Assembly (NCBI GenBank): GCA_036676295.1
Contig: JAKFDE010000016.1
Span: forward strand, 1-64,000
Source of the DNA: UBA4416 sp036676295
GTDB taxonomy: Bacteria; Bacteroidota; Bacteroidia; B-17B0; Aurantibacillaceae
Length of the DNA stretch: 64,000 bases
Direction: 5' to 3'
Shown: positions 25,740-34,727 of the stretch, in pieces
Numbering within the stretch: the stretch's first letter is position 1
Layout: the number at the start of each line of letters is the position of its first letter
The notes under the pieces: generated by a model
What the model saw: only the letters and a program-made list of their open reading frames with translations
Databases searched by the model: none
Told to the model about the DNA's origin: nothing
Program-made: the position numbers and the translations under genes

Positions 25740-27038
25740 ATGACTGCCTTTATACCAGAGATTGAAACCAAAACAAGTGATGAAATTATTTTTTTTCAGG
25801 AACAAAAGCTAGCAGAACTTTTAGCCTATGTTAACGAAAATTCTAATTTCTATAAATCCTTTTTCAATCAACATGGTATTAATGTTTCATCAATAAAAAC
25901 ATTAAAAGATCTGCGAAAAATTCCTGTTACAACTAAAGATGATCTTTATAAACACAACAACGATTTTATGTGTGTTAGTGCAGATAAAATCATTGATTAT
26001 GTTACCACCAGTGGCACTCTTGGTGATCCTTTAACTTTTATTTTAACAGACAAGGATCTGGAAAGACTTGCATACAACGAACACATTTCTTTGGCCTGTG
26101 CCGGCGGAACAAAACATGATGTTTACCAATTGATGACAACTATTGACCGTCGTTTTATGGCGGGTATGGCTTATTTTTTGGGTATAAAACAAATGGGTGC
26201 CGGTGTTGTGAGAGTGGGAAACGGAATGCCTGAATTTCAATGGGATACGATCAAACGTTTAAATCCTACAGTAGCCATAGCTGTTCCTTCATTTTTAATT
26301 AAACTTATTGAATTTGCGGAACAAAACGCTATTGATTATAAAAATTGCAGTATCAAAAAAATTGTTTGCATCGGCGAGCCAATTCGCAACGAAGACTTTA
26401 GTTATAATACTTTAGGAAAACGAATTACGGATAAATGGCCGATACAACTTTTTAGCACTTATGCCTCAACCGAAATGAGCGCTGCCTTTACCGAATGTGA
26501 AGCAGGAAAAGGGGGGCATCATCATCCCGAATTATTAATAGCCGAATTTTTGGATGACAATAATAATCCTGTTCCGAATGGAGAGGCCGGTGAATTAACA
26601 GTTACAACACTTGGTGTGGAAGGCATGCCATTAATTCGTTTTAAAACCGGAGATATTTGCAAAGCACATTACGAAACATGTTCCTGTGGTAGAAACACGA
26701 TGCGTATTAGTCCTATACTTGGTCGTAAACAACAGATGATCAAATTTAAAGGAACAAGTTTGTATCCGCCGGCGTTGTACGATATATTGAATACTGTAAA
26801 TTATATAAAAAATTATATTGTAGAGGTATCTACAAACGATATTGGCACTGATGAAATTGTAATTTACATCGGTACAATTGCTCCACCTGACAATTTCGAA
26901 AAAGAATTGAAAGATCATTTCAGAGCAAAACTGAGAGTTGCTCCATCAATAATTATTGACAGTGTAGAAAACATTGCTAAACGTCAATTACCAGAAATGA
27001 GTAGAAAACCTATTTTATTTATCGATAGAAGAAAATAA
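25740..27038 (+). CDS. Phenylacetate-CoA ligase family AMP-forming enzyme
   Basis: The 432-residue adenylate-forming enzyme has the PaaK-type ATP loop TTSGTLGDP at 89-97, LFSTYASTEM, a GELTVTTLGVEGMPLIRFKTGD block and CSCGRNTMRISPILGRKQQMIKFKG split across the C-terminal hinge. Lys within the KFKG and RKPILF regions fits catalysis. Members activate aryl or other carboxylic acids to CoA thioesters. It is 27 kb from the paa genes and sits directly before a PlsC-like acyltransferase (2 bp gap). It may therefore feed that enzyme rather than be the true PaaK. Confidence 0.8.
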   Translation: MTAFIPEIETKTSDEIIFFQEQKLAELLAYVNENSNFYKSFFNQHGINVSSIKTLKDLRKIPVTTKDDLYKHNNDFMCVSADKIIDYVTTSGTLGDPLTFILTDKDLERLAYNEHISLACAGGTKHDVYQLMTTIDRRFMAGMAYFLGIKQMGAGVVRVGNGMPEFQWDTIKRLNPTVAIAVPSFLIKLIEFAEQNAIDYKNCSIKKIVCIGEPIRNEDFSYNTLGKRITDKWPIQLFSTYASTEMSAAFTECEAGKGGHHHPELLIAEFLDDNNNPVPNGEAGELTVTTLGVEGMPLIRFKTGDICKAHYETCSCGRNTMRISPILGRKQQMIKFKGTSLYPPALYDILNTVNYIKNYIVEVSTNDIGTDEIVIYIGTIAPPDNFEKELKDHFRAKLRVAPSIIIDSVENIAKRQLPEMSRKPILFIDRRK

Positions 27039-27040
27039 CC

Positions 27041-28219
27041 ATGATGAAATTTTATAAATCAGAAGCTCCCAAAAATATAAGCGACTTTGCTAAAGAGTTT
27101 AACTTTGATGTACTTCGTCCCTATTACGATAGCGAAACCGAAGAGGTAATGAAGCGATTAGCTTATGATAAAACTTACCTGAAAGTGATGGCTTATTTAT
27201 GGCCAAACATGAGCGAAGAAGAAGCGATACAGAAAGCCTTAAATACAAAATCGCCTTGCGAGTTTCAAACCGGTTATATGCACCATGCTATTTGGTCAAT
27301 TATAAATTCAACAACTACTGGTTTCACTTATAACGGCATTGAACATTTAGATAAAAACAAAGCTTATTTATACATTGCCAACCACCGTGATATTTTATTA
27401 GACAGTGCTTTACTTCAAGTTATTTTAGATAAGGAAGAATTTGAAACGTCCGAGATCACCTTTGGATCTAACTTAATGGAGCAAGGTTTTATTACCGATT
27501 TTGGAAAAATGAACCGCATGTTTATGGTGAAACGAGAAGGTACTGTAAAAGAATTGTACGATATTTCTCGTCAACTAAGCGCTTATATTCGTCACACCAT
27601 ACTGGATAAAAACGTAAGCGTTTGGATTGCACAACGAAACGGTAGGACAAAAGACGGGAATGACCAAACTCAAACCGGTTTATTGAAAATGCTACAGATG
27701 AGTGGTGGCAAAGATTTCACAAAAAGTTTTTCTGAATTAAATATTGTTCCCTTAACCATTAGTTTTGAATATGAACCTTGTGATGCCTTAAAAGTTCAGG
27801 AATTATATTTATCCACCTTACATAGTAAATATGTAAAGGCACCCGGCGAAGATCTGAATAGCATCATAACCGGTATACAACAGCCAAAAGGGAAGATCCA
27901 TGTAACATTTGGTAAACCAATTCAAAACGAATTACATGAGATAGAAAAAGTAAGCAATGACAATGAAAAAATAAAAGTACTGGCCTCATACATTGATAAA
28001 CAAATTCATCAAAACTATAAATTACATGAAGTGAATTACATTGCTTATGATGTTTTAAATCAAACCAATGTATTTGAAGCTAACTATAATAAAGAATCCA
28101 AAGAAAATTTCATTAAATACGTGGATAGCAATATTCAGAAATTAAAAGGAGAAGAAGATGTTTTAAGAACACTATTCTTAAAATTATACGCTAACCCTGT
28201 TATAAATAAATTAGGCTAA
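27041..28219 (+). CDS. PlsC-like glycerol acyltransferase
   Basis: This 392-residue protein has an acyltransferase domain from about residue 95. It includes IANHRDILLD (His115 to Asp121, one residue longer than the textbook HX4D), MFMVKREG and a VPLTISFEYEP segment. It lacks clear transmembrane helices. The start is one of two adjacent ATGs 2 bp after the ligase gene, so the two are co-translated. The pair suggests activation of an acid followed by transfer to a glycerol- or lipid-like acceptor. Both substrates are unknown. Confidence 0.75.
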   Translation: MMKFYKSEAPKNISDFAKEFNFDVLRPYYDSETEEVMKRLAYDKTYLKVMAYLWPNMSEEEAIQKALNTKSPCEFQTGYMHHAIWSIINSTTTGFTYNGIEHLDKNKAYLYIANHRDILLDSALLQVILDKEEFETSEITFGSNLMEQGFITDFGKMNRMFMVKREGTVKELYDISRQLSAYIRHTILDKNVSVWIAQRNGRTKDGNDQTQTGLLKMLQMSGGKDFTKSFSELNIVPLTISFEYEPCDALKVQELYLSTLHSKYVKAPGEDLNSIITGIQQPKGKIHVTFGKPIQNELHEIEKVSNDNEKIKVLASYIDKQIHQNYKLHEVNYIAYDVLNQTNVFEANYNKESKENFIKYVDSNIQKLKGEEDVLRTLFLKLYANPVINKLG

Positions 28220-28248
28220 TAAAAACTTAACATTAAACCCATCCATTT

Positions 28249-29052
28249 ATGAAAAAAATAATTCTATTTATCTGTTTGATCTTATGCTTAAAATCAGTAG
28301 GACAGAGCAATGTAAAAGATTACAAAACTATCTTTTATCAAGAAGTGATCTTAGAAACAGATGATTATAAACTGTTTTTAGTGAAATGTTTTTCGCGAGC
28401 TGATATATTAAAAATTAAACTTAGGGTCTTTAATAAAACAAAAGATATTATCTATGTGAAACCTGAAGAATTTAAATTTAATATCAACGGCAATTCTTAT
28501 AATGGGTTTGGACGCACCATTATAGTTCAACCAAATGGTGACGAACAACGATTTGTGGATGTAAAAGGAGCTGATGATATGCGCTGCGAAAAATTTGAAG
28601 TAACATTAAATGGTTTTTATAAATTATCGTTAAGCGAAGCTGTATATGAAATGCCCAATTATGAATTACCTGCTAAGAGAGGCTCTGAATTTACAGCTGG
28701 TCCAATGAAATGTGAAGTTATTATTCAAAACATTCAAAATGATAAAAGCGTTGTTAATTTTAAATGCAGTTATACAGGAGACAAAGTGGGTATCGTTGAT
28801 CCATATAAGTGTTCGGCAATATACCCTTCGGGCAAAGAGAACAATAACAGTATAAGCAAACAGGATGTTTATATTATAGAAAATGGTACCAGCGAAGACT
28901 TTAATATAACTTTCTCGAGATTAGCCGGTGCAGGAAAAATGACGGATGGCTTTTATATAAAATGGAACGATACATTCAAATCTTCAACCAAGATCCCTTT
29001 AAAAACAAGTACAGTGCCTATGGTTATAGATTTAACGAAATCAGAAAAATAA
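28249..29052 (+). CDS. Secreted protein of unknown function
   Basis: The 267-residue protein begins with a clear signal peptide (MKKIILFICLILCLKSVGQS). The rest is mainly beta-strand (LFLVKCFSRADILKIKLRVF, IIVQPNGDEQRFVDVKG, DFNITFSRLAGAGKMTDGFYIKW), perhaps two immunoglobulin-like domains. No enzyme motif or sorting tail is visible. It follows the acyltransferase by 29 bp and may share its transcript. I do not recognise the family. Confidence 0.65.
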   Translation: MKKIILFICLILCLKSVGQSNVKDYKTIFYQEVILETDDYKLFLVKCFSRADILKIKLRVFNKTKDIIYVKPEEFKFNINGNSYNGFGRTIIVQPNGDEQRFVDVKGADDMRCEKFEVTLNGFYKLSLSEAVYEMPNYELPAKRGSEFTAGPMKCEVIIQNIQNDKSVVNFKCSYTGDKVGIVDPYKCSAIYPSGKENNNSISKQDVYIIENGTSEDFNITFSRLAGAGKMTDGFYIKWNDTFKSSTKIPLKTSTVPMVIDLTKSEK

Positions 29053-29104
29053 ACTGTTTTTTTTATAGTTTAAAAAATATATATTTACATAAAAACTTAA
29101 CAAT

Positions 29105-29707
29105 ATGAAAAATTTAAAAATTTACGCTTTAGCAATTGCTTTATTAAGCTCAGGAATTATTAGTGCACAAAAATGGATCACAGGTAAAGATCTTTCTTAC
29201 TTAAAAGGTCAAAAAGAATTGCTTTTACAATTCACTTACGACAACATGATGGTTGGTAAAAACTCTGAAAGTGATTATGTGAAAGAAAAGGTTGAAGATT
29301 ATAACAAAAAAGAAGCTGGTAAAGGAGATGCTTGGGCTAAAGCATGGACTGAAAACAGAGCTTCTGGTTTTGAACCAAAATTTGAAGAATTATTTAATAA
29401 AACTGCAGGAGACAAATTATCTGCTGACAGAAAAAAAACATCAGCAAAATATACTTTAATTATTCATACAGTAATGACTGAACCAGGTTGGAACATTGGT
29501 ATTTCTAAAAAACCAGCAGCTTGTAACTATGAGTTATTAATTGTTGAAACTGCTAATCCATCTAATGTTTTATCAAAAGGTGTTTTAAATGGTGTACCGG
29601 GTTCTCAATTTGGTGGTTATGATTATGATTCATCAACACGTATTAAAGAATGTTATGCTAAAGCAGGAAAAACTTTAGGTGGCAAATTAGCAAAAGCTAC
29701 TAAGTAA
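29105..29707 (+). CDS. Small secreted protein of unknown function
   Basis: This 200-residue protein starts with a signal peptide (cleaved near IISAQ). It has a charged helical middle and a beta-rich C-terminal half (KYTLIIHTVMTEPGWNIG, CNYELLIVETANPSNVLSKG). The layout resembles Bacteroidota periplasmic proteins that carry a DUF4410/LPP20-like core, but that match is not firm. A promoter-like TATATTTA lies about 20 bp upstream and a strong terminator follows, so it is probably a separate unit. Confidence 0.65.
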   Translation: MKNLKIYALAIALLSSGIISAQKWITGKDLSYLKGQKELLLQFTYDNMMVGKNSESDYVKEKVEDYNKKEAGKGDAWAKAWTENRASGFEPKFEELFNKTAGDKLSADRKKTSAKYTLIIHTVMTEPGWNIGISKKPAACNYELLIVETANPSNVLSKGVLNGVPGSQFGGYDYDSSTRIKECYAKAGKTLGGKLAKATK

Positions 29708-29722
29708 TTAAATTTAGAGTAT

Positions 29723-29758
29723 AAAAAAAGGTTGAATCAATTGATTCAACCTTTTTTT
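29723..29758. terminator. Bidirectional terminator
   Basis: AGGTTGAATCAA and TTGATTCAACCT form a perfect palindromic stem between seven A and seven T. It ends the small secreted gene and the converging methyltransferase. Confidence 0.92.
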
Positions 29759-29763
29759 GTGAT

Positions 29764-30525
29764 TTATTTTCTGCACATATACAATAACTCTCCTTTAGGT
29801 AAGCAATAACGCTCTACTAACTCAGGAGCAATTTCTTTAGTATAATCTTCTACCGTTACTTTAAATCCTGCGGCTTCTAATTTATCTTTATAATCCAAGC
29901 CAAATAAACGCACATGGTCTTTTTGCCAAAAATGGATCTCGCGATCTTTTTCACTGGTTATGGATTTATCTTCGTAAGTTTTGTAACGGTTCACATCTTG
30001 CGGGATCTGAAAAATACCAAACCCTCCGGGTTTCATCATTCGGTATAGCTCACGCATACATTGATCGGCGTCTTCTACATGTTCTAACACATGGTGACAA
30101 AAGATCACATCAAAGCTATTGTCTTCAAAAGGGGCTTTGTGTAAATCAAAATGATAGTCAGCAATAGGTGAATTGTAATCGCCGGTTGTATATTCTAAAT
30201 TTGGCATTGCCTTAAATAATTTATAAAAACATTGTTCAGGGGCAATGTGTAATAATTTATGTTTAGCTGTAAAAAAATCTGTTTTGTTTTTTAAATACAA
30301 CCATAATAAACGATGACGTTCCAATGATAAACTTCCGGGACACAAAGCATTCTCTCTGCTTACGCTTTTACTATAACCATAAGGTAAAAATTTACGATAG
30401 GTTTTTCCACTGATAGGATCTTCGAACTTATTACCATAATATAATAAAGGGGCAATTTTACTAAAAATTAAACTTAGCTTAATTAATATAGGGCGTGGTA
30501 TGGTGCGTAATATGAAATGGAACAT
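29764..30525 (-). CDS. Class I SAM-dependent methyltransferase
   Basis: The 253-residue protein has the Rossmann-type core with EYTTGDYNSPIADYHFDLHK, DNSFDVIFCHHVLEHVEDAD and MMKPGGFGIFQIP, matching motifs II, IV and V of methyltransferase family 11. The first motif (KLLHIAPEQCFYKLF) is atypical, lacking the usual G-x-G-x-G. The N-terminal ~80 residues are hydrophobic and basic and may lie on the membrane. The substrate is unknown. Confidence 0.8.
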   Translation of the reverse strand: MFHFILRTIPRPILIKLSLIFSKIAPLLYYGNKFEDPISGKTYRKFLPYGYSKSVSRENALCPGSLSLERHRLLWLYLKNKTDFFTAKHKLLHIAPEQCFYKLFKAMPNLEYTTGDYNSPIADYHFDLHKAPFEDNSFDVIFCHHVLEHVEDADQCMRELYRMMKPGGFGIFQIPQDVNRYKTYEDKSITSEKDREIHFWQKDHVRLFGLDYKDKLEAAGFKVTVEDYTKEIAPELVERYCLPKGELLYMCRK

Positions 30526-30534
30526 TTTTAAAAA

Positions 30535-30630
30535 TTATGAGTTATGAAAGATGAGTTATGAGTTTTTGTCAAATAGAGTTAAATTGAAATATTTAAATTA
30601 TCAGCCCTTCGACTACGTTCAGGGTGACAG
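30535..30630. repeat. Short dispersed-repeat-like spacer
   Basis: ATGAGTTATGA occurs twice (30537-30547 and 30551-30561). Downstream is CCCTTCGACTACGTTCAGG (from 30605), of the same type as the GTTCGAGCGAAGTCGAGAAC element at 55377. Such words are widespread between genes in Bacteroidota. Copy number elsewhere could not be checked. Confidence 0.45.
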
Positions 30631-30656
30631 TCTTGATGTGACATCGATTAATAAAT

Positions 30657-32198
30657 TTAATTTTTAGTAATTTCTATAATTATTGGGACAACATTTTTTT
30701 CTTTAGTATCTGCATTAAAATTAATTTTGCTATCAACATTGTATTGTACATTGGTAATCATATCGCTGGCCATAATTTCATTGATACGTTGTTGATAGTC
30801 TTTATTTTTATTGGCATTAAATTTTGCATTCAAAGCTTTAAAATCCAAAGGTGTTTTAGAGATCAATACTGCAATATAATCTTTATTACCAATCTCATCG
30901 GGTGTCATGCTTTTATCTCTTGGAAACACACGAGTTCCGGTGATACCGCAATAAGCAGAATGTTTAGGTGTGTAAGGAAATAATACATAACTGCCATTGT
31001 CTGTTTCTTTACCAAAAACATACACATAACACTCAATATTGTTTTTCAATTGCACTTTAAATTTAGTACCGATCTTCATTGGACTAACTGTACTAAATAC
31101 ATTATTGCCTTTATTAACCAAAGGAATAATTTGTTTACTTTCTTTTTCTATTAAAGCAATAGCGCAACTTAGTCGACTTTCATTTGCTTTATCCGGCATT
31201 GGATAAACACCATAAGCTTCGTTGGTAAAATGCACAAAATCTTTATAGCTAACCCAAGCCCTGCCGTTTTTACCCCATTTTGGTCCCCAGGAGTTTTGAA
31301 TTAAAAAAGCACCGTCATTTTCAAATTTATAATCATCATAACCAATTACACACATGCAGTGCCCGCCAAATCCGCTTTTATCATAATCGTATTGTGTAGG
31401 TTGCCAAAACTCTTTGCCTTCCATTTCCTGCATAAAACTTCCTCCAACACTCATTCCAATAACCACCGGAGCATTATGAGCCAAGTTTTCACGCATGGCA
31501 TTAATATCTACAGTATAATCATCGCCACTAATAGATAAACGATTAGCACCTTTCATTCTAAATTTAGAAGCTTCTTTCAATACATAATTGTCCGGTTGTT
31601 TAGAACAAGAATTTTCATCGTAAGGAAATTTATTATAAGGCACTCCACCCGTTTGGGTTAATAGATCCATTGCTCTATCAATATAAGTTCCCTGACAACC
31701 CTCTAAACCAATTTGATTATACGTGAAGGCCGGACTAAATTTGATTTGGTTAGGATCCTGCCCGGTAGCTACAGCTTCTAAAATAGTACGAGCCGCATAA
31801 GTACTTCCCCATCCTACACAAGAACCTTGTTGACCCTGATCACCGGAATTTGGCGAAAATCGTTCTAAAGAAACACTTTCAGGTAATTGTTCATCCGGAC
31901 TTAAAGCAGCGTAAACATCTGTACTATCATACACTTTTGGATCGAGTGTGGCACCTGTACCATAAGAAGCGCGTTGTTCTTTAGCAGCTCCACCACTACA
32001 GCCGCCTTTAAATAAATAAAAAGCTCCGCCTAAAATAATTACAACAATTAAAAGCTTAGGATACCTTAACAATAAAGGCAATAGCATTCCGATCAAATTT
32101 CCTCCCGGAAAACCTCCTCCTCCACTACCCGGATTTCTACCTTGATTACCATCATAACCTGAGTTAGAATCGTCATCATCTGTCATTCGAATAGGCAT
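30657..32198 (-). CDS. Membrane-anchored papain-family (C1) peptidase with DUF4384-like tail
   Basis: The 513-residue protein has a Gly/Asn-rich cytoplasmic N-terminus (1-35), one transmembrane helix at about 47-65, then a papain-like domain. The catalytic triad is intact: QGSCVGWGSTYAA (Cys127), GFGGHCMCVIGYDD (His280) and IQNSWGPKWG (Asn302). Residues about 350-500 form a second domain (KVQLKNNIECYVYVFG, SYVLFPYTPKHSAY, DYIAVLISKTPLD) resembling DUF4384, a module seen beside caspase- and protease-type domains. The catalytic part should face the periplasm. No propeptide is obvious. Target unknown. Confidence 0.85.
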   Translation of the reverse strand: MPIRMTDDDDSNSGYDGNQGRNPGSGGGGFPGGNLIGMLLPLLLRYPKLLIVVIILGGAFYLFKGGCSGGAAKEQRASYGTGATLDPKVYDSTDVYAALSPDEQLPESVSLERFSPNSGDQGQQGSCVGWGSTYAARTILEAVATGQDPNQIKFSPAFTYNQIGLEGCQGTYIDRAMDLLTQTGGVPYNKFPYDENSCSKQPDNYVLKEASKFRMKGANRLSISGDDYTVDINAMRENLAHNAPVVIGMSVGGSFMQEMEGKEFWQPTQYDYDKSGFGGHCMCVIGYDDYKFENDGAFLIQNSWGPKWGKNGRAWVSYKDFVHFTNEAYGVYPMPDKANESRLSCAIALIEKESKQIIPLVNKGNNVFSTVSPMKIGTKFKVQLKNNIECYVYVFGKETDNGSYVLFPYTPKHSAYCGITGTRVFPRDKSMTPDEIGNKDYIAVLISKTPLDFKALNAKFNANKNKDYQQRINEIMASDMITNVQYNVDSKINFNADTKEKNVVPIIIEITKN

Positions 32199-32278
32199 AA
32201 TCTTTTGCTTTAAATTTTGTTTAAATGTATAAAAAATATTGGTGTCTTTTATTATATCCTAACACATAATAAAATTGC

Positions 32279-32286
32279 TATTTTTG
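32279..32286 (+). promoter_or_regulatory. Promoter -7 element of the GT39-methyltransferase operon
   Basis: TATTTTTG matches TAnnTTTG and lies 18 bp before the ATG at 32305, favouring that ATG over a TTG at 32293. Confidence 0.45.
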
Positions 32287-32304
32287 TAATATTTGATACA
32301 ATTT

Positions 32305-33984
32305 ATGGCAAAATCATCCACACAAAAAACAACAAACACAAGTATCTCAAAAAACAAAAGTGCTTTTGACAAGTTTGAAACTTGGGCTGAAAAAAACAGT
32401 AATAAGCTGTTTTATACTTTTCTTGCCATTACATTATTGTTCTCTTTAGCATTATTTAACGCGCGTTTTAGCGAAGCAAATGATGATTCGGGATATGTAG
32501 AAGCCGCATGGAAATATGTGAATGAGTTTCCTAATTTCTTTTTCACCTTTAATGCACCCTTATACCCCATGTTTTTAGCACTAGTGTATAAACTCTTTGG
32601 GTTTAACATTATGCTATTTAAATTACTAAATGTTGCTTTTTATTTTTTCTCTGTTTTTTTATTCTGGAAAGCTTTATTTAAAAAAATACCACACATCATT
32701 TTCATGCCGGTTATGTTATTCATTTCGCTTAACTATTTAATGATGTATTATGCCAGTATGACTTTTACAGAGGCATTTTATTTGTTTTTCCAATCATTGT
32801 TGTTTTTTGCAATGAGTAAATACTTTGATTTACCCAATGAACAAACATTTAAAGAGCAATTGAAATATTGGATCATTATAGGCCTCTTAACTTTTCTATT
32901 AAGCATTTCTAAAAACGTAGCTATAATCGTTGTTCCGTCATTGATCTTTATTTTTGCGATGCAAAAAAACTGGAAAAAAGTTGGCTACGTTATACTTTCC
33001 TACGGTGTATTTAGGGGTATATATGAAATTCTTGTAAAAACAATTTGGGGAGGAGTCAATCAATTTTCGGGACAAGGAAATGTATTAATGTTAAAAGACC
33101 CTTATAATAAAAGCGGAGGAACAGAAGATTTTTCTGGCTTTGTTGGAAGATTTTTTGATAATAGTAATTTGTATTTAAGTAAACGTTTTTTTCAAATTAT
33201 TGGATTCAGGGAAGAAAATTCGGTAGAAGTGTATGGGTTTTTAGCTTTTTTAGTTACGGCTATAATTATTATAGGTGTAATCAAATTTTTGCGACAAGAA
33301 AACAAACTTCTTCAATTTATTTCAGTTTATACACTTGGCATTATGTTCGCCTCCTTTGTAGCGCTGCAAGCCCGTTGGGATCAACCTCGGATCATTTTAA
33401 TTTGTATGCCCGTTATATTTATTATTCTTTATAATTTATTTTATCAGACAGTAAAAAAATCAGGAATGGGACAACTGATCTATATTGTAATTATTGGGAT
33501 CGTTTGTGTATCTGTTACGGTATCTTCTGTAAAACGTGCTTCTGTCAATATTCCAATTGCAACAAAAAATCTTAAAGGAAATATTTACGAAGGGTATACC
33601 CCCGATTGGAAGAATTTCTTAAAATGCAGCAGATGGTGTAAAGACAGCTTACCGGAGAGTGCTTTTGTAGTGAGCAGAAAAGCACCAATGAGTTTTATTT
33701 ACGCTAAAGGCAAGAAATTCTTTCCAATATACAGCGTTATTAAAAAAGACTCATTAACCCAACAATCAAATCCGGATAGTGCTTTGGCTTTTTTCAACAA
33801 AAATGGTGTAACACACATTATGTTAGGCAGTTTAAGAACTGACCCTACAAAAAATACAGGACAAATCATTAATACTGTACATAATGTTGTACAACCTATC
33901 ATGGAAAAATATCCAAATAAATTAAAATTAATACACACCGAGGGGCAAGTTGAACCCACTTATGTTTTAGAAATCACAAAATAA
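32305..33984 (+). CDS. GT39-family-like membrane glycosyltransferase
   Basis: From the ATG at 32305 the protein has 559 residues. A short basic N-terminal tail is followed by about 11 membrane helices. The first external loop contains SEANDDSGYVEAAW, the acidic motif expected of GT-C transferases that use polyprenyl-phosphate sugars, and a soluble C-terminal domain of about 130 residues follows. Its stop overlaps the ATG of an FkbM methyltransferase (TAATG). The three genes to 35472 form one operon for modifying a surface glycan or lipid. Confidence 0.75.
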   Translation: MAKSSTQKTTNTSISKNKSAFDKFETWAEKNSNKLFYTFLAITLLFSLALFNARFSEANDDSGYVEAAWKYVNEFPNFFFTFNAPLYPMFLALVYKLFGFNIMLFKLLNVAFYFFSVFLFWKALFKKIPHIIFMPVMLFISLNYLMMYYASMTFTEAFYLFFQSLLFFAMSKYFDLPNEQTFKEQLKYWIIIGLLTFLLSISKNVAIIVVPSLIFIFAMQKNWKKVGYVILSYGVFRGIYEILVKTIWGGVNQFSGQGNVLMLKDPYNKSGGTEDFSGFVGRFFDNSNLYLSKRFFQIIGFREENSVEVYGFLAFLVTAIIIIGVIKFLRQENKLLQFISVYTLGIMFASFVALQARWDQPRIILICMPVIFIILYNLFYQTVKKSGMGQLIYIVIIGIVCVSVTVSSVKRASVNIPIATKNLKGNIYEGYTPDWKNFLKCSRWCKDSLPESAFVVSRKAPMSFIYAKGKKFFPIYSVIKKDSLTQQSNPDSALAFFNKNGVTHIMLGSLRTDPTKNTGQIINTVHNVVQPIMEKYPNKLKLIHTEGQVEPTYVLEITK

Positions 33985-34727
33985 TGGCTTCTTCATTTAG
34001 CATATCTGTTAAAAATTTTATTTTCAAGACCAGTTATCCTTTATACAAGGTCATGAATAAAGTATTTAAGAAAAAACAGGATGCTTTTGAGATCTCATTA
34101 TTACAAACTCACATTAAACCGGGAGATGTGGTAATTGATATAGGTGCAAATATTGGCTTCTACTCTGAATTAATCTCTACACTTGTTGGCAAAACAGGCA
34201 GAGTTCACAGCTTTGAACCGGATATCATAAATTTTAAACATCTGAAAAACAGAACTAAAAAAATTGAAAACATTTCAATATATAATAAAGCGGTAGCTGA
34301 AAAGAATCATATTATAAAAATTTATACTTCAAAAATATTAAACACCTATCATCGTACTTACAAGCCAGATGATTTTGACCAGGAAATTGATATTGAAGCT
34401 GTAGCCCTAGATAATAATTTGAAAGAACATGTTGTTGATTTTATAAAAATTGACATACAAGGTTTTGAAATGAATGCTATGAATGGCATGACCAACCTCT
34501 TAAAAAGCCCTGATTTAAAAATACTATCTGCATTTTGGCCATATGGATTAAAGAAAGCCGGTTCTAATATTTTAGAGTATTTTTTATTTTTAAAACAATA
34601 CAATTTTCATGTATATTTAATTGAACATCATTCACTTATTCCTTTATCGGAAGCCAAAGTGAAAGCGTATATGAATTTACCGGAAAAAGAATACATGAAC
34701 ATTTTTGCAAGTAAAACACATGTTTAA
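33984..34727 (+). CDS. FkbM family methyltransferase
   Basis: The 247-residue SAM-dependent O-methyltransferase has VIDIGANIGFYSELIS as motif I, GRVHSFEPD, and FIKIDIQGFEMNAMNGM, the FkbM signature. It starts on the last base of the upstream stop and overlaps the next gene by 8 bp, so translation is coupled on both sides. FkbM proteins often methylate sugars in exopolysaccharide and glycan clusters, which fits the neighbouring GT39-like gene. Confidence 0.88.
   Translation: MASSFSISVKNFIFKTSYPLYKVMNKVFKKKQDAFEISLLQTHIKPGDVVIDIGANIGFYSELISTLVGKTGRVHSFEPDIINFKHLKNRTKKIENISIYNKAVAEKNHIIKIYTSKILNTYHRTYKPDDFDQEIDIEAVALDNNLKEHVVDFIKIDIQGFEMNAMNGMTNLLKSPDLKILSAFWPYGLKKAGSNILEYFLFLKQYNFHVYLIEHHSLIPLSEAKVKAYMNLPEKEYMNIFASKTHV

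Noticed and set aside
25740..27038. Firm call as the pathway PaaK
   Set aside because: It is far from the paa genes and coupled to an acyltransferase, so only the family is claimed.
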